From Methanococcus voltae (GTDB lineage Archaea; AGJL01; Methanococci; Methanococcales; Methanococcaceae): DNA of 64,000 bases. Location of the stretch: assembly GCF_017875395.1 (NCBI RefSeq), contig NZ_JAGGMO010000003.1, positions 1-64,000 of the forward strand. Reading direction: 5' to 3'. The notes beneath the pieces are model-generated. The model had not been told where the DNA came from, did not search any database, and saw only the letters and a list, made by a program, of their open reading frames with translations. The translations under genes and the position numbers were made by a program. This document shows, piece after piece, positions 49,119 to 58,096 of the stretch. The stretch's first letter is position 1. Each line of letters opens with the position of its first letter.

Positions 49119-49409
49119 GTGACAAAACTTAGAAGAGTAGTTCTTGACGTATTAAAAACACACGAACCCAAATTAACAGATTTAGCACTTGAAATTTGTG
49201 CTTTGGAAGGGATTGATGGCGTAAATATTACAGTACATGAAATCGATAAATCCACGGAAAGTGTTAAAATTACCATAGAAGGCTACGATTTAGATTACGA
49301 CATTATAAAAGACGTAATTGAAACAATGAACGGTGTTATACATAGTATCGACGAAGTAGCTGCGGGTACTAAAATTGTAGACGAAGTTAAAACCCCCCAA
49401 GATAGATAA
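49119..49409 (+). CDS. DUF211 protein
   Basis: The 96-residue protein matches the archaeal DUF211 family: KLRRVVLDVLKTHEP at the start, LALEICALEGIDGVNITVHEID, and MNGVIHSIDEVAAG near the end. The fold is ferredoxin-like (beta-alpha-beta repeats), often a homo-oligomer with possible metal or ligand binding. Function is unknown. The start is GTG, 8 bases after a strong GGAGGA. An upstream TTG or longer frame overlaps that site. Confidence 0.85.
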   Translation: MTKLRRVVLDVLKTHEPKLTDLALEICALEGIDGVNITVHEIDKSTESVKITIEGYDLDYDIIKDVIETMNGVIHSIDEVAAGTKIVDEVKTPQDR

Positions 49410-49426
49410 ATAATTTATATTAATTT

Positions 49427-49448
49427 TATTATTATTATTATTATTATT
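49427..49448. repeat. ATT trinucleotide repeat after the DUF211 gene
   Basis: About seven ATT triplets in a row lie just after the stop codon, followed by a T-run. It probably belongs to the terminator zone. Confidence 0.7.
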
Positions 49449-49594
49449 TTTAAAATTTAAAATACAGGCTAGTATAATATTCTATAATAGTTTAAAGTAA
49501 TCATAATTTATTATATTAATTTTATAGTGTTTAACATTGAAATTAAATTCAATAATAACGTTTTACAAGTTATAAAAATTCAAAAAGGACAAAT

Positions 49595-50422
49595 ATGACT
49601 AAAAATACTAAAAACGAATTCAAAAAGGACGAAAAAGAGTATATTGATATAAACTACATCAATACATCCGAAGGAATTGAATATTTAAAAAAAATCGGAT
49701 GGAAAGGCTTTGTTTTTACCCAAAATGTATACCTGTCAAAAAAAGCTGAAAAAAATATGGCTGGAAAATTGGATAAAGTTGAAGCAGAAAAAACGGATTA
49801 TAGTAAAGAAAAATATTTAGAATGTAAAGAATTAGGCAATAACGCAGGTTTGAATGTTTATTCAGGAATTTTATTGCATGCTTCTAGTGTTAAGGATTTA
49901 GAAAAGAATATAAGAAAATATAGGGGAAAATGTGACGTATTAATGGTAAAAGGTGGAGATTTAGACATTAACAGGTTTGCACTCGAAAAAGATGATGTCG
50001 ATCTATTATCATCTCCTGCATTTAGACGTTTAGATTCTGGGATAGACCACATAACCGCTAGATTAGGTAGTGTACACAGAGTGGGTCTGAATTTAAATTT
50101 TTCAGATCTTTTGGTAAAAAAAGGCTACGAAATAGCTAGATTAGTAAATTCATACCAAAGAAACATTAAACTTGCCAAAAAATACAATACGCCGTTTACT
50201 ATATCGACGGGTGCCAAAAATATGTATCAAATAAAATCTCCGGAAAATTTGAGAAGTTTTTTAACAACCATTTCTAATTTAGAGTATGCTAAACTTAGTA
50301 TGGGTCAAATGAATAATATTATAAATTATAGGACTAAATTAAAAGAAAATAATGTACTAATGTACGGTTTAGAACTTGAAAAAGTTGAAAAAAAAGCTGA
50401 AAATATTGAAAGAGAATTATAA
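49595..50422 (+). CDS. rnp3: RNase P protein component 3 (p30)
   Basis: Rpp30 is a TIM-barrel-like protein subunit of archaeal RNase P that supports tRNA 5' maturation with Pop5. The 275-residue protein shows SEGIEYLKKIGWKGFVF near 25, KCDVLMVKGGDLDINRFALEKDDVDLLSSP near 112 and DHITARLGSVHRVGLNLNFSDLL near 150. It is longer than the ~230 residues of relatives because of a Lys/Glu/Asn-rich N terminus and a middle insert. The ATG follows AAAGGAC. Confidence 0.92.
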   Translation: MTKNTKNEFKKDEKEYIDINYINTSEGIEYLKKIGWKGFVFTQNVYLSKKAEKNMAGKLDKVEAEKTDYSKEKYLECKELGNNAGLNVYSGILLHASSVKDLEKNIRKYRGKCDVLMVKGGDLDINRFALEKDDVDLLSSPAFRRLDSGIDHITARLGSVHRVGLNLNFSDLLVKKGYEIARLVNSYQRNIKLAKKYNTPFTISTGAKNMYQIKSPENLRSFLTTISNLEYAKLSMGQMNNIINYRTKLKENNVLMYGLELEKVEKKAENIEREL

Positions 50423-50509
50423 AAATAGAAATTAAATAATATACGAAATGTACTAAAATATAATAAAATATAATAAAATAATACAAATTATACGCTATAA
50501 AGGGTATAT

Positions 50510-51379
50510 TTATAAATTAAATACTTCTTTTGCATTATCCCCTAACATTTTATTTATTAAATCATTTGCACTATAATTTACAGATTTTAAATATCCTGAA
50601 TTTTTTTCTAAAATGAATTTCATCTTTAAAAGACTGTATATGTCAGAAGGGGCACTTGAAATGTCACTGTTTATCATTATTTTTAAATTATTTGACTCTC
50701 TAAGCGCTTTTAAATCTTCTCGCCCATATACGTATTTGATTAAGTCCATTGCTGATTCAGGAGTTAATTTTTGAGGTTGTACTGTGAAACCCATATGAAT
50801 GTTGTTTTTATAATCTAGATTTTCAGAAAGCTTTAAATCGTTTGTTTTTACAATGTAATCTAATATTAAATCAATATTTTCATAATCAACGTGTTCTATA
50901 ATAATATTGGTTTTTAAATCGCTCTCATCTAGTACATCCAATAATTCTTTGGTAATCTCTCTTTTATTAGTTCTTGGCGTATGAAGTACAATAGGCTTTT
51001 GTAAACTCTCTGCTAAAGCCATTTGCTTTTTTAAAATTGTTATTTCAGTTTCAGTAGCTAATTCCAGCCCTACTTCGCCCAAACCTACAACTTTCTCATT
51101 TTTTAGATATTCTTTTAATACCTGGTAATCAATATCGTCTATCTTTTGAGGTATGGCTCTTGGGTGAATTCCAATACAAACGTAATATATTAAACCTACC
51201 TTTTCAAATCTCTTTGGTTCAAACATTAGCAATTTGTCAAAATGAGCCCTAGAGACTTCAAATGAGTAAACTGGCATAGGGTCATGAGCATGCGTAATTA
51301 CAGCATCTAAAAATTTCGATAAAGCTTCTAAATCTTCAAATGAGCGAGTATCAGAATGAATATGACTATCAATTAACAT
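50510..51379 (-). CDS. TatD-like metal-dependent hydrolase (archaeal)
   Basis: The 289-residue amidohydrolase-fold protein has the metal site MLIDSHIHSD at the N terminus (H6, H8). It also has GIHPRAIP near 70, GLGEVGLEL near 97 and HTPR near 133, corresponding to TatD family blocks. A late MINSDISSAPSD supplies the Asp. TatD proteins are 3'-5' exonucleases or deoxyribonucleases in other organisms. The archaeal branch is uncharacterised to my knowledge. AAGGTGATGC precedes the ATG. Confidence 0.8.
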   Translation of the reverse strand: MLIDSHIHSDTRSFEDLEALSKFLDAVITHAHDPMPVYSFEVSRAHFDKLLMFEPKRFEKVGLIYYVCIGIHPRAIPQKIDDIDYQVLKEYLKNEKVVGLGEVGLELATETEITILKKQMALAESLQKPIVLHTPRTNKREITKELLDVLDESDLKTNIIIEHVDYENIDLILDYIVKTNDLKLSENLDYKNNIHMGFTVQPQKLTPESAMDLIKYVYGREDLKALRESNNLKIMINSDISSAPSDIYSLLKMKFILEKNSGYLKSVNYSANDLINKMLGDNAKEVFNL

Positions 51380-51524
51380 AATAGCATCACCTTAAAAAAA
51401 ATAAAAATTATTAATTATAACTAGTAATTATAATTATTAATTATAGATATGTTATCTACGTATTATTCAATATATTATTCAATATATTGCTTATTAAGAT
51501 ATTTATATTATATAGAAAGGACTA

Positions 51525-52433
51525 TTAAAATTTAGACAATAAATCACCAATTAAACCAGGAATTATATAATATATAAGATTTTTATAAGATTCGATAAAT
51601 AAATCAATCATATTTATGTTATTGGCTATTGAATAATTTCTTAAAGCCCAATCTAATGGCTCCAATATGCCTGCAATACTTACAAGAGTTAATATAGTTG
51701 CCAGTAAAATTATATAATTTATATAATCCCTTAATTTTAGCTTTGGAAGATTTTTGATATTCGATATATTCGTACTTTTATTGTTATTATCGGCATTATT
51801 TTCATTATTTGCACCATTAGCATTATTGTCCAATAATTCATTTGAAACGTTTTCTTTTTTGGAATTTAAGTTTAATGTGTAAGATAAAGGTAATATCTTT
51901 AAAGCATAATGTATTCCTAATGATATGGATAAAGCTACAGCTCCAAATTCAAAAATACCATGTGGTATAACAGCTATTAAATCTAAATATCTTAATTTAG
52001 CACCTGAAAGTCCAGTAAATGGATTTATAATTGTTAGTAGGTAAAATATAAATAAAGCATTTAAATAAGATATATTAGTATCATTTTCTTTCTTAATATC
52101 ATGTCTGTATAGCAATGCTACTGCAATTATTGCAGAAGATATTGTAAAACATGCTATAAAATTATTAACTATATAAGTAAGGGCCAATGATAAATAGGAC
52201 ACTTCAGGACCGGTATGAGCTACTACTGCACTAGATACAATTTCAAATTTTTTAGTGGCAATAAAATCTGCGTTTTTTAAAGAATACAACGAATTTACAT
52301 ACATTCCTAATAAGGTTATTGAGAGATATCCCACAATACATAAAATATAGGTCACAAAAAACTTTTTTGAGAAGGATAAATCCAAAAATTTTATATATTG
52401 ATTAATTACGTAATTATAAGTGTTTTTTAACAA
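51525..52433 (-). CDS. SpoIIM-family (stage II sporulation M-like) membrane protein
   Basis: The 302-residue polytopic membrane protein has about six hydrophobic segments. HGIFEFGAVALSISLGIHYALK near 165-186 is the most conserved block of the SpoIIM/DUF95 family. An Asn-rich hydrophilic linker (about 200-225) separates the fifth and sixth segments. In non-sporulating organisms the family is a membrane component of unknown role. The start is TTG, set by AGGGGAAATA. An alternative start would lie inside the first span. Confidence 0.75.
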   Translation of the reverse strand: MLKNTYNYVINQYIKFLDLSFSKKFFVTYILCIVGYLSITLLGMYVNSLYSLKNADFIATKKFEIVSSAVVAHTGPEVSYLSLALTYIVNNFIACFTISSAIIAVALLYRHDIKKENDTNISYLNALFIFYLLTIINPFTGLSGAKLRYLDLIAVIPHGIFEFGAVALSISLGIHYALKILPLSYTLNLNSKKENVSNELLDNNANGANNENNADNNNKSTNISNIKNLPKLKLRDYINYIILLATILTLVSIAGILEPLDWALRNYSIANNINMIDLFIESYKNLIYYIIPGLIGDLLSKF

Positions 52434-52782
52434 TATTTCCCCTTATTTGTGTCTTTTTAAATTATAATACTAGCTTTTAATTGCTATTTAATTATTATTT
52501 AAATATTATTTAACTATTAGTTTATTATTATATTGCTTTATTATTTTACTATTTTAAACATTAATTACTACTTAAACATATTAATAACTATGACTTTTAT
52601 AGATATTAATAATATATAATTTGGATATATGAATATTTAGTATTATAATTTTTTATAATAGTAATACAAGATATAGATGTAGGAAAATAATATAGAAATA
52701 TCGAACTTATAACTTAAATTATAATTGATTAAACTTAATATTATTCATAATAACACTATAACACTATGATTGCGTGAAAAAC
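52434..52782. other. Divergent intergenic region SpoIIM-like gene to cfbB
   Basis: These 349 AT-rich bases have several TATA-like sequences, of which none stands out, and no gene or long inverted repeat. It must hold promoters for the two divergent genes. Confidence 0.4.
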
Positions 52783-54195
52783 ATGAAACGATTAGTTATT
52801 GCAGGCACTTCTTCAATGGTGGGTAAAACTACAGTATCAACAGGAATTATGGCAGCACTTAGCAAGAAATTAAATGTGCAACCGTATAAGATAGGTCCTG
52901 ATTACATAGACCCTACATATCATACTACAGCCACTGAAAACCACTCAAGAAATTTAGATAGCTTTTTTATGAACGATTTTCAGATTAAAAAATTATTTGC
53001 TAAAAACTCAAAGAAAGCTGATATAAGTGTAATTGAAGGAGTCAGAGGACTTTACGAAGGATTATCGCCATACAATGATATTGGAAGTACTGCATCAGTT
53101 GCTAAAAGCTTAAAAAGTCCAGTAATTTTATTAATGGATGCACGAAGCCTTACTAGAAGCGCCGCTGCAATAATTAAAGGTTTTAAAAGCTTTGATAGTG
53201 ATGTAGATATTCAAGGCGTTATATTTAATAAAGTAAGGGGAGAAAAACACTACGCAAAACTAAAAGATGCAGTAGAATACTACGATAAGGATATAAAAAT
53301 AATTGGTGCGATTCCTAGAAGCGAAGAATTAACAGTTTCACAGAGGCATTTGGGATTAGTGCCAACCCCTGAAAAGAAAAACGAAATGACCTGTCAAATA
53401 CAGCTTTGGGCTGAAACTATTGAAAATAGCCTAGATTTGGATCTCTTAAAAGAGTTAAGCGATGCAGATTTTGAAATAGACGCGAATGAAAATATAGATA
53501 CAAATACAGAAAATATGGAAAATATGGAAACTGATGAGTATTATAATTTAGAAAATGGATTATGGGATGTAAACAAAAATAGTTGTAAGGTAGCTATTGC
53601 TCATGATGAAGCCTTTAACTTCTACTACTGGGATAATTTAGATGCTTTAGGGGATAATGGAGCTAAAATAGAATTCTTTAGCCCGTTACATGATGACGAA
53701 GTGCCTGACTCAGATATAATATATATAGGGGGCGGTTATCCAGAGATATTTGCAAAAGAACTCAGTGATAACAAAAATATGCTAAATTCAATTCGCCAAC
53801 GTGTTGAAAACAAAGAATCCAAGATTTATGCAGAATGCGGTGGTTTAATGTATGCTTCAAAAGCTGTAGATGGCTACGAATCACTTGGATTGTTAGATTG
53901 TGAGGCAGTGACTACTAAAAATGTGCAAGGATTAAGTTATGTCAAAGGAGAATTTACTGAAGATTGCCCTATTGGCAAATCAGGGTTCAAATTCAGAGCG
54001 CACGAATTCCACTATTCCAAATTAGTAAATATTGGTGAAAATTCAAAATTTGCATACAAAATTAATCGTGGAGTTGGTATAGCCAATAATCTTGACGGGC
54101 TTTTAAATGAAGATAAAACAGTTTTAGGTGGCTATGCACACCAGCATTGCGTTGGAAATCCATATTTTGCTAGTTCACTCGTCAATTACATTTAA
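52783..54195 (+). CDS. cfbB: Ni-sirohydrochlorin a,c-diamide synthase
   Basis: CfbB amidates the a and c side chains of Ni-sirohydrochlorin, and some homologues (CbiA) act on cobyrinic acid. The 470-residue protein has the P-loop [10 protein letters not shown] at 8-17 and [12 protein letters not shown], and a glutamine amidotransferase domain with the nucleophile Cys in [11 protein letters not shown] and the His in GYAHQHC. An acidic Asn-rich insert lies between the domains near 225-255. The ATG at 52783 follows GTGA. A GTG three codons earlier is the alternative. cfbD nearby favours the F430 role, but dual use in B12 is possible. Confidence 0.88.
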   Translation: MKRLVIAGTSSMVGKTTVSTGIMAALSKKLNVQPYKIGPDYIDPTYHTTATENHSRNLDSFFMNDFQIKKLFAKNSKKADISVIEGVRGLYEGLSPYNDIGSTASVAKSLKSPVILLMDARSLTRSAAAIIKGFKSFDSDVDIQGVIFNKVRGEKHYAKLKDAVEYYDKDIKIIGAIPRSEELTVSQRHLGLVPTPEKKNEMTCQIQLWAETIENSLDLDLLKELSDADFEIDANENIDTNTENMENMETDEYYNLENGLWDVNKNSCKVAIAHDEAFNFYYWDNLDALGDNGAKIEFFSPLHDDEVPDSDIIYIGGGYPEIFAKELSDNKNMLNSIRQRVENKESKIYAECGGLMYASKAVDGYESLGLLDCEAVTTKNVQGLSYVKGEFTEDCPIGKSGFKFRAHEFHYSKLVNIGENSKFAYKINRGVGIANNLDGLLNEDKTVLGGYAHQHCVGNPYFASSLVNYI

Positions 54196-54383
54196 TAATT
54201 CTTATTTTTTTATTTTAGATATTACAAATTAACTTATTTACTAATTTATATCAAAAAATACATATATCTGCAAATATAAAGGTTATATTGGACTAAATAT
54301 ATATTTCATACAATGTATTGACAAATTTATTAAAAATAGGATATAGATTACAATATAATTTAATTAATTAAATTCGTAAATAG

Positions 54384-54413
54384 GTTAGAAATAGTTAGAA
54401 ATAGTTAGAAATA
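54384..54413. repeat. Three perfect 10-bp tandem repeats before dacZ
   Basis: GTTAGAAATA is repeated three times in tandem, and a degenerate copy follows near 54415. The array lies about 80 bases before the dacZ start, where a repressor or activator could bind one face of the helix. Confidence 0.75.
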
Positions 54414-54495
54414 GGTTAGTAAATAGTTAAATATGGGTTATAATGTTAAATTGCAACTTCCAAATAATATTTTAACTATTAATTGGTGTTTTTTG

Positions 54496-55374
54496 ATGGA
54501 TAAAATTAAATATGTTATAAGGCATGGTTTGGAACTATCTAATGATTTAAATGCAGATACTGTGTTAATATTCACTGAATCTGGTTCTTCGTACGAACAG
54601 TATAAAAAAATTATACTAGAAAACCCCAAATTGGTAAAAACAGGTTCTAAAGTTATAGTGGCTACCCCAAATAAAGATACGTATTTTAAACTTAAAAATG
54701 AACCTATAATTCCAATATTAATGAATTATGGGAAAAATAGCAGGGTCTCAACGGTTAATCAAGCTATGATTGTTTTGTTAGAAAATGGACTACTAAATAT
54801 GGGGGAGCTAATTGTATCAATTTTTGGAACTTCCAAGATATCGCTAAGTAACAACATTTCAGTCTTAGAAGTAGATGATTATCCCGATTTTGTAAGATTT
54901 TATAAATATATCAGCTCATTAGACGACATAAAAAGAAAAGTAATATTAGAAGCTTTAAATATTGGCATAGAACTTTCTGTTGAAGGCAGGGAAGGTAAAC
55001 CAGTTGGCACCACATTTTTAATTGGTGAAAAAACTGAATTATTAAAAATGACTACTCCATTAATATTAAATCCGTTTGAATGTCATGATGCAATAATATT
55101 TGATAAAAAAGTCAAAGGTACGTTAAAAGAACTATCTACAATCGATGGGGCTTTTTTAATAGATTATATTGGAAATGTATTCGGAGGCGGGCGGTATATA
55201 AATTGTGGTGGTGCTACAATTAATTTACCCCATGGTTTAGGCGCTAGGCACTATTCTGCTGCAACAATTACCAAATATATAGATTGTGTGGCAATCACAT
55301 TATCCGCTAGTGGTGGAATAGTACGTGTATTCGATAATGGAGAAATACTAGCTGAATTTAAGCCTAATTCTTAA
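54496..55374 (+). CDS. dacZ: Diadenylate cyclase (c-di-AMP synthase), archaeal DacZ type
   Basis: The 292-residue protein has an N-terminal domain resembling the pyruvate-kinase C-terminal fold (about 1-140). Its C-terminal DAC (DisA_N) domain has the DGA motif at 217-219 and GLGARHYSAATITK at about 247-260 (the RHxxA motif). It makes cyclic di-AMP, which controls potassium and osmolyte balance. The start ATG at 54496 was chosen because TTGGTG lies 7 bases before it. An in-frame ATG at 54433 would place that site inside the gene. Confidence 0.92.
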   Translation: MDKIKYVIRHGLELSNDLNADTVLIFTESGSSYEQYKKIILENPKLVKTGSKVIVATPNKDTYFKLKNEPIIPILMNYGKNSRVSTVNQAMIVLLENGLLNMGELIVSIFGTSKISLSNNISVLEVDDYPDFVRFYKYISSLDDIKRKVILEALNIGIELSVEGREGKPVGTTFLIGEKTELLKMTTPLILNPFECHDAIIFDKKVKGTLKELSTIDGAFLIDYIGNVFGGGRYINCGGATINLPHGLGARHYSAATITKYIDCVAITLSASGGIVRVFDNGEILAEFKPNS

Positions 55375-55407
55375 TAAGTATGTGTATTTATACTTATCTT
55401 ATAACTA

Positions 55408-55462
55408 TTTTATAATTATTTTATAATTATTTTATAATTATTTTATAATTATTTTATAATTA
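55408..55462. repeat. Five perfect 11-bp tandem repeats after dacZ
   Basis: TTTTATAATTA is repeated five times from 55408 to 55462, preceded by a degenerate copy. It begins 34 bases after the dacZ stop. The T-rich units would also serve as terminator on the plus strand. Confidence 0.9.
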
Positions 55463-55580
55463 GGTTATACTTATTTTAAGTATTTCATAATTTTTTGAGT
55501 ATTATCTTTTGATTTAATCTGACTTTAAATTCTAATTTTAAATCTGTTTAAACTGCATACTATTTTATTATCAATCGATA

Positions 55581-55589
55581 AATATATAA
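55581..55589 (+). promoter_or_regulatory. Box A candidate, hacA
   Basis: AATATATAA is preceded by GATA. Initiation near 55615 would leave a leader of about 160 bases. Confidence 0.35.
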
Positions 55590-55773
55590 CAAATATAAAA
55601 TAATAAACATTGTAAAGATTATCCAATTAATTATAAAATCTAAAAATCTGTAGGTTACGGCTTATAATTTAAATTTTATAACTTATCGTTTAAAAAAGAT
55701 TTAATTTTTGATAAATAATGTTATCTAAGATTTCTAAGATTTAAAATTTATTTTAATAGAGTATGGTGAAATT

Positions 55774-57057
55774 ATGACACTTGCGGAAAAAATAATATCT
55801 AAAAAAATGGGTAGAGAAGTTGTGGCGGGGGAAACTGTAGAAGTTGACGTAGATATTGCGATGACTCATGACGGAACTACCCCCTTAACCGTTAAAACCT
55901 TCGAAAAAATTGCAGATAAGGTCTGGAATCCTGAAAAAGTTGTTATTGTATTCGACCATAATATACCTGCAAATACCTCAAAAGCTGCAAATATGCAGGT
56001 ATTGACTCGAAACTTTGTAAATGAACAAGGCATTAAGAACTATTACAAGGGCGGGGAAGGAATTTGCCATCAATTATTACCTGAAAAAGGTCACGTATTA
56101 CCAAATACAGTTATAGCAGGTGGAGATAGCCACACATGTACTCATGGAGCGTTTGGAGCGTTTGCTACAGGTTTTGGTGCAACAGATATGGGTTATATCT
56201 ATGCAATGGGTAAAACCTGGCTAAAAGTTCCTGAAACCATACGTGTGGAAGTTTCAGGGTTTAATGAACGCATATACGGAAAAGATATCATTTTAAAAAC
56301 GTGTAAAGAAATCGGTAGAAGTGGAGCAACCTATATGGCTCTTGAATACGGGGGAAACGCTGTTAAAAATTTAGATATGGACGACAGAATGACCTTAAGT
56401 AATATGGCAATAGAAATGGGCGGTAAAACTGGTTTAATTGAGGCTGATGATACCACGTATGAATATTTAGCTCATGCCGGAGTTAATAATTCAAAAATAG
56501 CGGAATTAAAAAAAGAAAGGTTAACCTCCGATTATTATGACGAACAGATTCAAAATGATACATACCATGATGTTGTAGAATTTGATATAACAGATATGGA
56601 AGAGCAGGTAGCTTGCCCACATCACCCTGATAACGTCACAGATGTTTCAAATATTAAAGGTCTTGAAATAAATCAAGTATTTATCGGTTCCTGTACCAAT
56701 GGTAAGATAAATGACCTTAGGGTTGCTGCAAAGTACTTAAAAAATAATGAAGTTCATAGAAATGTTAGATTGATAGTAATACCTGCCTCTAAAGCAATAT
56801 TTAATCAGGCGATAGCAGAAGGATTATTAAATACTTTCGTAGATGCTGGTGCAATGATATGTACGCCAGGATGTGGACCTTGTTTGGGTGCCCATCAAGG
56901 AGTTTTAGGGGATGGCGAAGTTGCATTATCTACCACAAACAGAAACTTTAAGGGTAGAATGGGTAATTTAAATTCAGATGTTTATCTTTCTTCCCCTGCA
57001 GTGGCTGCTATGAGTGCCATCAAAGGTTATATTACCAATGAACATGAAAAATACTAA
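55774..57057 (+). CDS. hacA: Homoaconitase large subunit (HacA), isopropylmalate dehydratase family
   Basis: The 427-residue aconitase-superfamily protein has the [4Fe-4S] Cys ligands in GSCTNG (near 305) and CTPGCGPCLG (near 365). GGDSHTCTHGAFGAFATGFGATD is near 117. The stretch AMTHDGTTPLTVKTFE near the N terminus resembles methanogen HacA more than LeuC. HacA with a small HacB extends 2-oxoglutarate to longer 2-oxo acids for coenzyme B. Isopropylmalate dehydratase is the alternative. The small subunit is not adjacent. The ATG follows GGTGAAATT. Confidence 0.8.
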   Translation: MTLAEKIISKKMGREVVAGETVEVDVDIAMTHDGTTPLTVKTFEKIADKVWNPEKVVIVFDHNIPANTSKAANMQVLTRNFVNEQGIKNYYKGGEGICHQLLPEKGHVLPNTVIAGGDSHTCTHGAFGAFATGFGATDMGYIYAMGKTWLKVPETIRVEVSGFNERIYGKDIILKTCKEIGRSGATYMALEYGGNAVKNLDMDDRMTLSNMAIEMGGKTGLIEADDTTYEYLAHAGVNNSKIAELKKERLTSDYYDEQIQNDTYHDVVEFDITDMEEQVACPHHPDNVTDVSNIKGLEINQVFIGSCTNGKINDLRVAAKYLKNNEVHRNVRLIVIPASKAIFNQAIAEGLLNTFVDAGAMICTPGCGPCLGAHQGVLGDGEVALSTTNRNFKGRMGNLNSDVYLSSPAVAAMSAIKGYITNEHEKY

Positions 57058-57209
57058 TTATAAGGGGTATATCCTTTATTTTTATATTTTTATTTTTATT
57101 TTTTTATTTCTATTTTTTATTCGATATGTCTTACTCTCACTTTTTTAGTAAACTATATAGTTATTAAAATTAACTTTAATAGTATTCTAATTAAATTTAA
57201 TTAATAATA

Positions 57210-57217
57210 TTTATATA
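57210..57217 (+). promoter_or_regulatory. Exact box A (TTTATATA), cbiM operon
   Basis: Perfect box A match. Initiation near 57242 gives a leader of about 185 bases that includes the palindrome at 57348-57375. Confidence 0.55.
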
Positions 57218-57347
57218 CTAGTAATGTATTAAAGATAAGTTAAATATTATAAACTTAAATAGAATTGAATAAAATAGACTATAGTTACCAAACTAACCTA
57301 ATTACCAACATAACATAAAAAATACCAAAAAATATCAATAATTTAAG

Positions 57348-57375
57348 TTAATTAGTTAATTAATTAACTAATTAA
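57348..57375. promoter_or_regulatory. Perfect 28-bp palindrome before cbiM
   Basis: The half-site TTAATTAGTTAATT is followed by its exact reverse complement. It lies 52 bases before the TTG start and downstream of the box A. It does not resemble the NikR GTATGA-type operator. It could bind an unknown metal-dependent regulator or fold in the leader RNA. Confidence 0.55.
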
Positions 57376-57427
57376 TATTAAACTTTTATTTTTGGGCAAT
57401 AAGCATATAGATTAATGAGGTGAAATT

Positions 57428-58096
57428 TTGCACATTATGGAAGGTTATTTACCTGTAGAATGGGCAATAGTGTGGTACATCATATCTGCTATTGTTGTAG
57501 GATACGGTATAATGAATTTAAACAAAGTTCTTAAAAATAATCCTGAAGCTAAACCATTATTAGCTATATCCGGCGCCTTCATGTTTGTATTAAGTTCTTT
57601 AAAATTGCCATCAGTATCAGGTAGTTGTTCACACCCTACTGGTAACGGCTTAGGTGTCATATTATTTGGCCCTGCGATTACATCAGTTTTAGCAACCATT
57701 GTATTGTTATTCCAAGCGTTAGTACTTGCACACGGAGGTCTCTCCACATTAGGTGCAAACATATTCTCAATGGGTATTATGGGACCATTTGTAGGATATT
57801 TAGTATTTAAGACCCTTAGAGGCAAATTAAATATCACATGGGTTGTTGTACTCACTGCAATATTTGCAGATTGGGCTACATACTTAACTACATCCATACA
57901 ATTGGCTTTGGCATTCCCTCATCCAAACTTTATGTCATCATTCACAGACTTTGGAACAATATTCGCAATAACACAGATACCTTTAGCAATAGCAGAAGGT
58001 CTTATTACAGGTTTATTGTGGGATTACTTATCCAAATTAAGACCTGAATTATTTGAGAAAGTAATGAACATTAAAAAAGGTGGTAATAATGAGTAA
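57428..58096 (+). CDS. cbiM: Energy-coupling factor cobalt/nickel transporter, substrate-binding membrane subunit CbiM
   Basis: CbiM is the substrate subunit of the ECF-type cobalt (or nickel) importer. The 222-residue protein has six to seven hydrophobic spans. It begins MHIMEGYLP, in which the N-terminal Met-His and nearby groups bind the metal, so the TTG at 57428 is fixed by conservation as well as by the GAGGTGAAATT site. GSCSHPTGNGLG near 65 is also a conserved block. It overlaps cbiN by 8 bases. Confidence 0.95.
   Translation: MHIMEGYLPVEWAIVWYIISAIVVGYGIMNLNKVLKNNPEAKPLLAISGAFMFVLSSLKLPSVSGSCSHPTGNGLGVILFGPAITSVLATIVLLFQALVLAHGGLSTLGANIFSMGIMGPFVGYLVFKTLRGKLNITWVVVLTAIFADWATYLTTSIQLALAFPHPNFMSSFTDFGTIFAITQIPLAIAEGLITGLLWDYLSKLRPELFEKVMNIKKGGNNE

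Larger units (their letters stand above)
55375..55773. other. Intergenic region dacZ-hacA
   Basis: These 399 bases contain the 11-bp tandem array described separately and a box A candidate AATATATAA at 55581-55589, about 185 bases before hacA. No further reading frame is seen. Confidence 0.5.
57058..57427. other. Intergenic region before cbiM
   Basis: These 370 bases include a T-rich tract after hacA, an exact box A at 57210-57217 and a perfect 28-bp palindrome at 57348-57375. I see no GC-rich conserved element of a cobalamin riboswitch. Confidence 0.55.

Noticed and set aside
55408-55462. CRISPR-like array
   Set aside because: The units are 11 bp, contiguous and without spacers. The other tandem arrays in the window fail in the same way.
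57218-57427. Cobalamin riboswitch or NikR operator before cbiM
   Set aside because: There is no GC-rich conserved B12-box-like element, and the palindrome does not contain GTATGA/TCATAC half-sites.
57445-57897. 150-codon minus-strand reading frame inside cbiM
   Set aside because: It is a shadow of the well-conserved cbiM frame and has no upstream binding site.
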